Below, piece after piece: positions 8,595 through 16,705 of a DNA stretch of 64,000 nucleotides. The DNA is from Verrucomicrobiales bacterium (GTDB lineage Bacteria > Verrucomicrobiota > Verrucomicrobiia > Verrucomicrobiales > DEV007), in NCBI GenBank assembly GCA_029213025.1, contig JARGOZ010000010.1:1-64000 (forward strand), given 5' to 3'. The notes beneath the pieces were generated by a model. That model was not told the DNA's origin, did no database searches, and worked only from the letters and a program-made list of their open reading frames with translations. The translations under genes were made by a program, and so were the position numbers. The stretch's first letter is position 1, and each line of letters starts with the position of its first letter.

Positions 8595-9236
8595 CTACCA
8601 GGTTTTTACGTTGTCTGACGCGATATCCTTCTCTTTGCCTGAACTCCAGACCGCAATCGATTCGGTAATGACTTCGGGAAGATTTGATACGCTGCCGGAG
8701 GTTCCCCATTCAGGAGAACCTTCTGTGCCGGAAATTGAGGGCTCATGTACTTCAGGATTCTCGATTCGACCTTTATTGGCCGTATCAAGGCGAATGCCAT
8801 ACATTCTACCGAAAGGATCCCAGAGAGAACCGCCACCATTTGTTTTTAGAGCGATACCTTTGATGTAAGTGTTGCTGGAAAGTTTCTTGGCTGCTTTGCC
8901 GCTGAAAAACGCAATTCCACGGGGGTTCTTCTCTTTTCCGACTCCGGAGTCAGCACCCAGAAGGATGTCCATGTAATTTTCGTCAGTGGCAAAGTCTTCG
9001 TAATCACTGCTCGATGTTACCGGGGAAGCATGTCTGCGATATTCAGTAAAATAAGCCGCCGCCGCGTTACGCACATTGTAGGCGGTGTTGCTGGCATCGG
9101 CTTTACGGGCAGAATTCATCGCAGCAGATGCACCTGTAAAAAGCATTCCCGAGAGGATCCCGATGATTGAAATGACGACAAGGATTTCAATGAGCGTGAA
9201 CCCCTTATTTGTTTGATTGTGAAGTGCGATTTTCAT
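8595..9236 (-). CDS. Type IV pilin / type II secretion pseudopilin-like protein
   Basis: Exported protein with a class III prepilin leader. After the short basic leader KIALHNQTNK comes the cleavage motif G|FTLIE, followed by the hydrophobic helix ILVVISIIGILSGMLF. Pre-pilin peptidase would cut after the glycine and methylate the phenylalanine. The C-terminal region is Gly/Ser/Asn-rich, as in PVC pseudopilins. I chose the ATG at 9236; an in-frame ATG at 9248 adds four residues. No secretion or pilus assembly genes are nearby, so it is an isolated pseudopilin of unknown partner. Confidence 0.82.
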   Translation of the reverse strand: MKIALHNQTNKGFTLIEILVVISIIGILSGMLFTGASAAMNSARKADASNTAYNVRNAAAAYFTEYRRHASPVTSSSDYEDFATDENYMDILLGADSGVGKEKNPRGIAFFSGKAAKKLSSNTYIKGIALKTNGGGSLWDPFGRMYGIRLDTANKGRIENPEVHEPSISGTEGSPEWGTSGSVSNLPEVITESIAVWSSGKEKDIASDNVKTW

Positions 9237-9304
9237 AGTTTGGCGCATGTTAAAGCTGATTGTTGGTCAATGGCGAGTCCTAAATGGTGGAATTCCGTCG
9301 CTGC

Positions 9305-9332
9305 GCAATACTATGTAAACACAATGTATTGC
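9305..9332. promoter_or_regulatory. Dyad in the divergent prepilin/RNase R promoter region
   Basis: The 7-base arms GCAATAC (9305-9311) and GTATTGC (9326-9332) are perfect inverted repeats separated by 14 bases. They sit midway between the starts of the two divergent genes. They could be an operator or part of a promoter. No confident -35/-10 pair was seen. Confidence 0.3.
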
Positions 9333-9374
9333 ATGTAGTCCAGCAAATTCTTCGTAATTTTTATCGTTTTTCTT

Positions 9375-11621
9375 TTGAATAAAGATCTTTTTCAACAAAT
9401 CCAGGATCTCATAGGCAAGAGTGACTACCGCCCCTTGAACAAGTCGGAGTTTGCAAGGGAACTGGGCGTTCCGTCAAAAGAGCGTGCCTCTCTCCGAAAG
9501 GCTCTGTCTCAGTTGGTCGATGAAGGCACTCTCGAATTAGGCAAAAAATCCCGCTACTACAAGCCTTCCAGCCGTTCCGGTGACCAGACTTACGAGGGAG
9601 TGATCATGTTTTCATTCAGTGAAAAAAGAAGGTCCGCGTTCTTTAACGCTGATCATCCCGAAAAATTGCCCCGATCCGCCGTTTCCGATGGAGGCGGTGT
9701 GTACATTTCCCGCCGCTCGGCTGGCACCGCCATTCACGGCGACCGGGTTTCAATTAAACTGGTGAAAAAGGCAGCGCCAAAATGGCACAAGCATGTTAAA
9801 TCGAAGCGCGACAGCTACGCAAAGGGCGATGATCGGCTTGAAGGCGTTGTGGTGGAGATCCTGCAGCGGAATACCACTACCATTGTCGGCACTTACGAGA
9901 AAAAAGGACACGTAGCGATTCTCTCGCCGGATGATAAAAAATTGCCACCGGACTTTCATTTGAAGGAAGTCTTAAAAGAAGCAAAACCGGGCGATGTCGT
10001 GGTGGCGGAGTTTCTCAGCTGGGCCAACACGGACCGCCCGCCTGCTGCGAGAATGACTGAAGTTCTCGGCCGCCCGGATGCTCCCGGGGTGGATATGCTG
10101 ACAGTTATTCATCGCTATCGCCTGCCTTTAAAATTTCCGGACGATGTTCTTTCAGAGGCCGAAGTAATTGATACGGAGGTCACCGATGCAGATATCGCAT
10201 CGAGAGAGGATTGGCGGGACCGTGAAGTTTTTACCATCGACCCGGAAGATGCCCGCGATTTTGATGATGCGATTGCAGTGACCGAGTTAAATGAAGGCTG
10301 GGAACTTGCCGTTCATATTGCTGACGTTTCCCACTATGTGAAACCCGGAACTGCATTGGATAAAGAAGCCCGCAAAAGAGGCAATTCCGTATACCTTGCT
10401 GACCGCGTCATCCCGATGCTTCCGGAGAAATTGAGTAACGGAGTATGCAGTTTGAACCCTCATGTTGACCGGCTGACCCACGCAGCGGTCATGACATTTG
10501 ATACAAAAGGCAACATGAATAGCGCGCGTTTTGTTTCCGCCGTTATCAGAAGTTGTCGACGATACACCTACGAAGAAGCCTTTACCCGTTTAAAACTGAG
10601 TGAACAGGCTGCCGGGGCTTTTGATGATCCCGTGGAAAGAAGTGTGGTGGCTCATATGCAGCGTGCCTGGAGACTGGCTGAAACTTTGCGCAAAAAGCGA
10701 TTTAAAGAGGGGTGTTTTGATCTCGATTTCCCGGAAGTGCGAGCCGTGCTCGACGAAAACGGAATCGCATTTGCCGTGAAGAAAACCGAGCACGATGAAA
10801 GTCATCAACTAATCGAAGAATTCATGCTCGCGGCGAATGAAGCGGTAGCGCGGGAAACGAAGAATGAAGGGGCACCCTCCATTTACCGGATCCATGAAGA
10901 CCCGGACCCGGAAAAACTTCAGGAATTTGCCGACCTCGCCCGCGATTTCGGCCACAGCATTGGCGATCCCACCGTCCGGTCGGAAATTCAAAAACTAACT
11001 CGCGCAGTTAAGGGAAAGCCGGAGGAACACAGCACCAAGATGGCTTTATTAAAGAGTATGATGCGCGCTGCCTACTCGAAAGATCCTATCGGGCATTTTG
11101 GGCTCGCAAAGGTCAACTACTGCCATTTCACCAGTCCGATCCGCCGGTATGCTGATTTGATTGTTCACCGGGCGTTAAAAAAGATCATGTCCCGTCGGAA
11201 AGAGCCATCGGCCCCGGAACATGCGGACCAAACACCTACTGAAGCGGGAGCCGGAGAAATCGCGGCACATATTTCCCGGACCGAGAGGGTCGCCGCGGAT
11301 GCCGAAAGGGATTCCCAGCAGTTGAAATTGATCGAGTATCTCGAAAATTTGATCAAGGATGACTCCAGTCAAACTTTTGAAGCGATCGTCACGGACGTTC
11401 GGGCGATTGGAATCTTTGTTGAACTTAAGGACCTCATGGTGCGCGGACTGATTCGGCGAATGGATCTTCCTTCCCGCTATGACTACTATCTCGACAAAGG
11501 TCGTATGGAATTTGTCAGTGGCTCCGGACAGGGCAAAAATATAGCGATCGCGAAAACAATCCAGGTTCGCCTGATTCGTATCGACAAAGGCCGCGGGTTC
11601 ATCGATTTCACCTTAGCCTAA
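9375..11621 (+). CDS. rnr: Ribonuclease R (RNase II/RNB family exoribonuclease)
   Basis: Processive 3'-5' exoribonuclease that degrades structured RNA. Domain order is an N-terminal winged-helix region (about 1-65), cold-shock OB domains (about 70-250), the RNB catalytic domain (about 270-600) and a C-terminal S1 domain (about 650-748, starting FEAIVTDVRAIGIFVEL). The catalytic aspartates are in DPEDARDFDDAIAV, about residues 289-302. The signature HFTSPIRRYADLIVHR is present. The only plausible start is a TTG at 9375 (MNKDLFQQIQDL), with no Shine-Dalgarno, which is unusual. It stands alone between the prepilin and CHAT genes. Confidence 0.93.
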   Translation: MNKDLFQQIQDLIGKSDYRPLNKSEFARELGVPSKERASLRKALSQLVDEGTLELGKKSRYYKPSSRSGDQTYEGVIMFSFSEKRRSAFFNADHPEKLPRSAVSDGGGVYISRRSAGTAIHGDRVSIKLVKKAAPKWHKHVKSKRDSYAKGDDRLEGVVVEILQRNTTTIVGTYEKKGHVAILSPDDKKLPPDFHLKEVLKEAKPGDVVVAEFLSWANTDRPPAARMTEVLGRPDAPGVDMLTVIHRYRLPLKFPDDVLSEAEVIDTEVTDADIASREDWRDREVFTIDPEDARDFDDAIAVTELNEGWELAVHIADVSHYVKPGTALDKEARKRGNSVYLADRVIPMLPEKLSNGVCSLNPHVDRLTHAAVMTFDTKGNMNSARFVSAVIRSCRRYTYEEAFTRLKLSEQAAGAFDDPVERSVVAHMQRAWRLAETLRKKRFKEGCFDLDFPEVRAVLDENGIAFAVKKTEHDESHQLIEEFMLAANEAVARETKNEGAPSIYRIHEDPDPEKLQEFADLARDFGHSIGDPTVRSEIQKLTRAVKGKPEEHSTKMALLKSMMRAAYSKDPIGHFGLAKVNYCHFTSPIRRYADLIVHRALKKIMSRRKEPSAPEHADQTPTEAGAGEIAAHISRTERVAADAERDSQQLKLIEYLENLIKDDSSQTFEAIVTDVRAIGIFVELKDLMVRGLIRRMDLPSRYDYYLDKGRMEFVSGSGQGKNIAIAKTIQVRLIRIDKGRGFIDFTLA

Positions 11622-11703
11622 CGATCGGATATCTCCTCATTCCAGTCATAATCGACTTGTAATTAGGACTTGAAAAAGCATACTTCCTACCGGTTGATAT
11701 TCA

Positions 11704-14466
11704 ATGACCGTAAGGAAACTGCCTGTCTTCTTGTTGATTTTTTCCTCGATATTCTCACAACGGTTAGCCGTTGCCCAGGCGCCCCGATTACCCTGGGCTC
11801 CCGGTGAACAAAAAGCTCAGCAGGATTTTGAGAAATACCAAAACAACGGTGACTTTGCGAATGCGGAAGTCGCGGGAACAAAACTGGTATGGATAGCGCA
11901 GAAGTATAGAGGTCGGGAGCATCCGGATACTGCGATGAGACTGACTCAGTTGGCTCTGTTCCACAGTATACATACCGGAGGTCATGAGAAAGCGACTCCG
12001 TATTACCAGGAGGCAATCTCAATCTTGAAAAAGCATTTCGGGCACGACCATCAAAATCTGGCCTACCCGCTAATGAACCTCGCGGAAAACTATCGAACCC
12101 GGGGTTTCTACGCTGACGCGGAGCCCATCTACGCGGAGGCTCTACGGGTTGCTGAAAACCGGCTCGGTCCCGGTCACATGGCCACATCGACGATCCTTCA
12201 TAACTTCGCCAATCTGTATGTAAATACCGGGGACTCCGCAAAAGCGGAGCTGTATTATCTACGCTCAATAAGGATTAAGGAAGAACAGCAGATGGGATTG
12301 GCTAATCCGGAACTTGCCATGACCTACGGCAACCTCGCTTCTGTTTACTATAAATCCGGGCAATATCAAAAATCGGAATGGTATAACATGGTGGCGCTAA
12401 AGATCCGGAAAAAGTTGGGTATTACAGATTCCCCGGATTTAGCTTTTAACTACAGCAACCTCGCAAATGTATATCTGGCCACGGGAAAATTTTCGGAAGC
12501 GGAACCCTTGTTTCGGGAAGCGATCCGAATTTATGAATTTAAGGGCGATGTCAGTCCCTATATGGCATTTCCGTTCCACGGTCTGGGTGAAATTTACTTT
12601 TCCAGGGGAGATTATGGCAACGCCCGGGCGAATTTTGACCGGGCTTTGGAGATCCGGGAGACGCAATTAGGATTAACCCACCCTGATACCGCGAAGACTC
12701 TGACCTATCTGGCGCTTGTCTCCTATCTGGGTGCCGCTCCCAAAGAGGCCGTCGGTTTTGCGCGCAGGAGTTCGGAAGCGAAACTGAAGAATCTGGAAAA
12801 TGTACTTACATTTACCACGGAGCGGGAACGTTTCGCGTTTCTTCGGGGAGCGGAACCCTACGACATTCTCGCAACTTTGAAAGCGGGAGAGGAAACCGCA
12901 AACGCAATATTGGCCTACAAAGGTATCGTCCTCGAAAGTATACTCGAAGACCGCCGAATGTTGAAAGCTCTGAGTAGTCCGGCGCTGGAGGCGTCTGTGA
13001 AAAGACTCGATGAGCTAAAGTCGAGATTGAAACCGGTATTGGTCAATACTCAATCCCGCAAACAGAACCTGACCGGAATTACTGCGGGAAAGCTGGAATT
13101 TGAGAAAATTGAAAAAAGCCTCGCCCGGTCGATATCGGGTTTCGGCAATACCAGAGGCTCACTGTCCATCACTTACCGGCAGGTGGCCCTTCGCCTGCCG
13201 AATGATATGGCACTGCTGGAATTTATTCGCTATCGCAATCATTTTGATAAGAAGAACGACTGGTATGGGGTCGTGGTCATCCGCCGGGACAGAAAACCGA
13301 AGTTTGTATCACTGGGCCCGGCGAATTCAGTGGAAAGTGAAATCACGGCGTTCCGCGAAGAAATCGCGAAAGTCGCCTACGGAGAGTCAAATAACGAAGA
13401 GATTGAGCGAAGATCGAAAATCCTTGATAAGCTTTTGATAAACGGGCTTCAGGCTCACCTGGTTGGAATCAATAAGCTGATTGTCTGTCCCGATGCCGCC
13501 CTGAACTTTCTGCCGTTTGCTTCATTGTTAGACCAAAACAACCGGTTTCTCGCACAGAGATTTTCGGTCTATTACGTGGCAAGCGGTAGAGATTTGATTG
13601 CCAAAGTTGTGCCTTCAGATCGACAAACCGGTGCGCCGGTAATTATAGGCAATCCAAATTTTGAGATGGTAAACAACCCACCGGGCAATGTAGCTGACCC
13701 GAAGGAGCCGCAAGGTGCTTTTCTGCTCGCGTTACGATCGGGCTTCCGGTCAGAAAACGGCAAAATTCAGCTGGCACCGTTACCGGGAACCGGAATTGAG
13801 GTGACCCGAATTAAAGAGGTGATTGAAACAAATAGCACCGGCAAGAACGAGGTGATAACGTTATCGGGCGACGCTGTTACCGAGCAAGCAGTGCGTAACC
13901 TGGAAGCTCCGGTAATTGTTCATCTCGCTACCCATGGATTTTTTATGGAAGATACCTGCCATAGCGGCGCTGAATCAATTTCGGGGCATTTCCAAAACCC
14001 GATGTTCCGCAGCGGGATCGCTCTGAGTGGAGCCAATGATACGTTTACTGCCTGGAATCAAAACAAGGTGCCGGATATGGAAAACGACGGAATTCTTCTC
14101 GCGGCAGAGGTCTCGGCTCTGAATTTGAGCGGCACACAGCTGGTTACCCTCAGTGCCTGCAATACGGCGATGGGTGACATAGTTTCCGGGGAGGGAATTT
14201 TGGGCATGCGCCGTGCCTTTGTCATGGCCGGTGCCCGAAATGTGATGATGACTCTCTGGGAAATCCTCGATGATCCAACCCCGGAATTTATGGATGATTT
14301 TTACCGTCGCTATTTGAAAATTGGTAATGCGCCAGAGGCGCTGGCGCAGGTGCAAAGGGAGTGGCTAATGCGATTGCGCAAAGAGTCGGGCACCGGGGCG
14401 GCCATCTATATCGCAGGAGGATTTGTGATGAGCGCCCAGGCCCAAAGTGAGTCCCTGCCGAGGTAA
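11704..14466 (+). CDS. Exported TPR-CHAT domain protein
   Basis: The protein has 920 residues. It begins with a signal peptide (LPVFLLIFSSIFSQRLAVAQA). About eight tetratricopeptide-type repeats of the kinesin-light-chain kind follow (about 50-340), recognisable from recurring YGNLA..Y and YSNLANVY. A linker leads to a C-terminal CHAT domain, a caspase-fold protease module. The expected catalytic dyad is visible: histidine in HLATHGFF (H744) and cysteine in LSACNTAMG (C819), before GEGILGMRRAFVMAGARNVMMTLW. CHAT proteins cleave partner proteins in stress and defence systems, but many are of unknown target. The signal peptide places it outside the cytoplasm. No obvious partner gene is adjacent. 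A three-unit 22-bp repeat array follows its stop. Confidence 0.87.
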   Translation: MTVRKLPVFLLIFSSIFSQRLAVAQAPRLPWAPGEQKAQQDFEKYQNNGDFANAEVAGTKLVWIAQKYRGREHPDTAMRLTQLALFHSIHTGGHEKATPYYQEAISILKKHFGHDHQNLAYPLMNLAENYRTRGFYADAEPIYAEALRVAENRLGPGHMATSTILHNFANLYVNTGDSAKAELYYLRSIRIKEEQQMGLANPELAMTYGNLASVYYKSGQYQKSEWYNMVALKIRKKLGITDSPDLAFNYSNLANVYLATGKFSEAEPLFREAIRIYEFKGDVSPYMAFPFHGLGEIYFSRGDYGNARANFDRALEIRETQLGLTHPDTAKTLTYLALVSYLGAAPKEAVGFARRSSEAKLKNLENVLTFTTERERFAFLRGAEPYDILATLKAGEETANAILAYKGIVLESILEDRRMLKALSSPALEASVKRLDELKSRLKPVLVNTQSRKQNLTGITAGKLEFEKIEKSLARSISGFGNTRGSLSITYRQVALRLPNDMALLEFIRYRNHFDKKNDWYGVVVIRRDRKPKFVSLGPANSVESEITAFREEIAKVAYGESNNEEIERRSKILDKLLINGLQAHLVGINKLIVCPDAALNFLPFASLLDQNNRFLAQRFSVYYVASGRDLIAKVVPSDRQTGAPVIIGNPNFEMVNNPPGNVADPKEPQGAFLLALRSGFRSENGKIQLAPLPGTGIEVTRIKEVIETNSTGKNEVITLSGDAVTEQAVRNLEAPVIVHLATHGFFMEDTCHSGAESISGHFQNPMFRSGIALSGANDTFTAWNQNKVPDMENDGILLAAEVSALNLSGTQLVTLSACNTAMGDIVSGEGILGMRRAFVMAGARNVMMTLWEILDDPTPEFMDDFYRRYLKIGNAPEALAQVQREWLMRLRKESGTGAAIYIAGGFVMSAQAQSESLPR

Positions 14467-14475
14467 ATGCAGATC

Positions 14476-14534
14476 GTACAGGGTACAGTGCCGCATCCAA
14501 CAGGGTACAGTCCCGGACCTAACAGGGTACAGTT
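14476..14534 (+). repeat. 22-bp tandem array, three copies, between convergent genes
   Basis: Cores ACAGGGTACAGT start at 14478, 14500 and 14522, spaced exactly 22 bp. The array fills almost the whole 82-base gap between the stop of the CHAT gene and the stop of the aldolase/dehydrogenase gene. Left flanks are CGT, GCATCCA and GGACCTA. No other terminator is evident in this gap. Confidence 0.95.
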
Positions 14535-14548
14535 CGCAAAATGGACCG

Positions 14549-16522
14549 CTAAATTACGCGGTCATTACCACCGTCGACCGGGATTTGAGCGCCGGTTGTT
14601 TTGCCGAAAAGCGGACTCGCCATCGCTGCCACCATATTACCAATATCTTTGGATTTGATTTCAGTTTTGAGCAGATTCCGGGTTTTGTACTGTTCCACAG
14701 TCATGTTGTAGCGCTCCGCAGAGCGCTGCAGGTTTTCCGGTGTCCAGAGTTTGGTATCAAAAACAGCGTCGGGGTGGATGATGTTACAGCGCACTCCTTC
14801 CGGAGCGAGTTCCAGAGCGGCGACACGGCAGAGCTGTGTCAGACCGGCTTTGGCACAGGAATAGCTGGCTGCACCGGCTCCGGGAGCATTGACATTCCGT
14901 GAACCGACAAGAACGATCGAGGGTTCTCCGAGACCTTTTTTCAAATAGGGAATGGTGTGTTTGAGAAGTTTCTGGTGACTGGTAAGATTCACCGCGAAGG
15001 ATTTATCCCAGTTGGATTGCTCGAGCTGATCCAGGTAGGCTCCGGCGGTGAAAATTCCGGCGTTACTGACCAGAATATCGATTCCCCCAAAGTCCCTGAC
15101 TACCGAAGCGATGGTCTCGATGACTTTTTCATCGTCGGTGAGATTGGCGACGATGCCGATTCCGTTTATCTTCGCCATTTGCTCTTCGATTTCGGGGCTT
15201 AAATCAATACCGATTACTTTGGCGCCCTGTTCGGCGAGGGATTCGGCACAGGCATATCCAATTCCGGCTGCGGAACCGGTCACCACAGCGACCTTGCCCT
15301 GATGAATTGGAGCAGCACCTCCCTTGCGAAGCTTGGCCTGTTCGAGTTCCCAATACTCGATCTCGAATAAATCGGAGGCGGGCAGCGGTTTCCATCCACC
15401 TTCAAATGCAGCTTCCGAAATCTGGATCGTCTTCCAGGTGTGTGTGATGATGTCCTGGATAATTCCTGCTTCTTTCTCGGTGGAGCCAAAGCTGATCACG
15501 CCTTTTCCAGGCCACACGACCCATTTCGGATCGGCAGAGAGCATGGTTTCGCCCTTGTTGTATTCCTGAAAGTAGGCTTCGTAATCCGCAGCAAAACCGG
15601 CGATCGACTCCTCAATGCTTTCGCCAATAACGGCTGGAATTCTTTTGGTGCGAATGGTGTGATCGGGTGTCAGCGGACCCCGGGTGGCAAGATCGGCGAC
15701 ATCCGGGCGGGAGGAAAAGCCCACTGCTTCCGGAGATTGATCGATTTTCGCATAGACCGGCGAGCCTTTCAGTCCGCCGACCTTTCTGCGGATCAGCGCC
15801 AACTCCTCCAAATTCTCTTCGGCTGCAGCGGTTGGCGCGGAGTAAGCTCCTGTCTGGCTCGCGAGATGCTCCTCCGCCATTGTTACGAGTTCAATCATCA
15901 GCTCGTAACTCTTCTTCGCGTCATCGTGGAAGGTGAAGATTCCGTGGTTCATTAGAATCAGACCGTCGATGGATGTCGGATCGATTTCGGAAAGTTGCTT
16001 TGCCACTTGTTTGGAGAGATCAAAGCCGGGCATTACGTAGGGAACGATAAGAACCCGGTCGCCATACACCTCGCGGATGGTCTGTTCACCGTTTTTGTGA
16101 TTGGTGAGAGCCACAACAGCGTTTGCATGTGTGTGATCGACAAACTTCTGCGGAATCACGGCGTGGAGTATGGCTTCGATGCTGGGATTGGGGGCGGATG
16201 GATTGAGCATCGCGGCGCGTTGTTGCGCTACCATTACGGGGTCGCTTAATTCTTCGAGCGCCGCCATTTTCAGCAGGGCATTCATCCGGACCGGAGCGAA
16301 GCCTTCTGCCTCGATGGTGCCAAGATCCCAACCGGAACCTTTTACATAAAGCACGTCTACGGGATCGCCGAAAAAATCTTCTTCACTGATTTTTACCGAA
16401 GTATTACCTCCGCCATGAAGAACCAGTTCCGGGTTTGCACCGAGAAGTTGCGATGTGTAGACCCGCATGGCGAGATCTCCGTTAAAATTTGCTGCGTCAG
16501 TATCGGACCAAAGTGATTTCAT
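14549..16522 (-). CDS. Bifunctional class II aldolase / short-chain dehydrogenase
   Basis: The two enzymes are fused in 657 residues. Residues about 20-400 are a class II aldolase/RhaD-like domain with zinc-ligand histidines in DHTHANAVVALTNH and MNHGIFTFHDD. Residues about 405-657 are an NAD-binding short-chain dehydrogenase with VTGSAAGIGYACAESL, a SNAG motif and the YSCAKAG tyrosine-lysine pair. This arrangement matches the RhaD/RhaE-type fusion that cleaves rhamnulose 1-phosphate and oxidises L-lactaldehyde. Other sugar phosphates are possible. No other rhamnose genes are present in the window. It is divergent from the large cytochrome protein at 16706. Confidence 0.9.
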   Translation of the reverse strand: MKSLWSDTDAANFNGDLAMRVYTSQLLGANPELVLHGGGNTSVKISEEDFFGDPVDVLYVKGSGWDLGTIEAEGFAPVRMNALLKMAALEELSDPVMVAQQRAAMLNPSAPNPSIEAILHAVIPQKFVDHTHANAVVALTNHKNGEQTIREVYGDRVLIVPYVMPGFDLSKQVAKQLSEIDPTSIDGLILMNHGIFTFHDDAKKSYELMIELVTMAEEHLASQTGAYSAPTAAAEENLEELALIRRKVGGLKGSPVYAKIDQSPEAVGFSSRPDVADLATRGPLTPDHTIRTKRIPAVIGESIEESIAGFAADYEAYFQEYNKGETMLSADPKWVVWPGKGVISFGSTEKEAGIIQDIITHTWKTIQISEAAFEGGWKPLPASDLFEIEYWELEQAKLRKGGAAPIHQGKVAVVTGSAAGIGYACAESLAEQGAKVIGIDLSPEIEEQMAKINGIGIVANLTDDEKVIETIASVVRDFGGIDILVSNAGIFTAGAYLDQLEQSNWDKSFAVNLTSHQKLLKHTIPYLKKGLGEPSIVLVGSRNVNAPGAGAASYSCAKAGLTQLCRVAALELAPEGVRCNIIHPDAVFDTKLWTPENLQRSAERYNMTVEQYKTRNLLKTEIKSKDIGNMVAAMASPLFGKTTGAQIPVDGGNDRVI

Positions 16523-16705
16523 AGACGGTGGGTAAATATGTGTCGCAATCTATTATGTTTACTTGAGGTATTCACAAGAATTTAAGGAATTTATTTTTTG
16601 TTTTATCGATTCGAATTCTCTTACGGACTGATTCCAACGTGAGTACGCCATTGTTCAGAACTTTCGGCTGAATTATGGTAATTTTGGTCTTGTCTCTGTT
16701 TAGTT
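16523..16705. promoter_or_regulatory. Divergent intergenic region (183 bases)
   Basis: AT-rich gap between the starts of the aldolase/dehydrogenase gene and the 1713-residue cytochrome protein. It must contain both promoters. I see no convincing -35/-10 pair and no dyad longer than 8 bases. Confidence 0.4.

Noticed and set aside
15440-15955. 171-residue frame antisense to the aldolase/dehydrogenase
   Set aside because: A shadow frame with no motif, over conserved enzyme coding.
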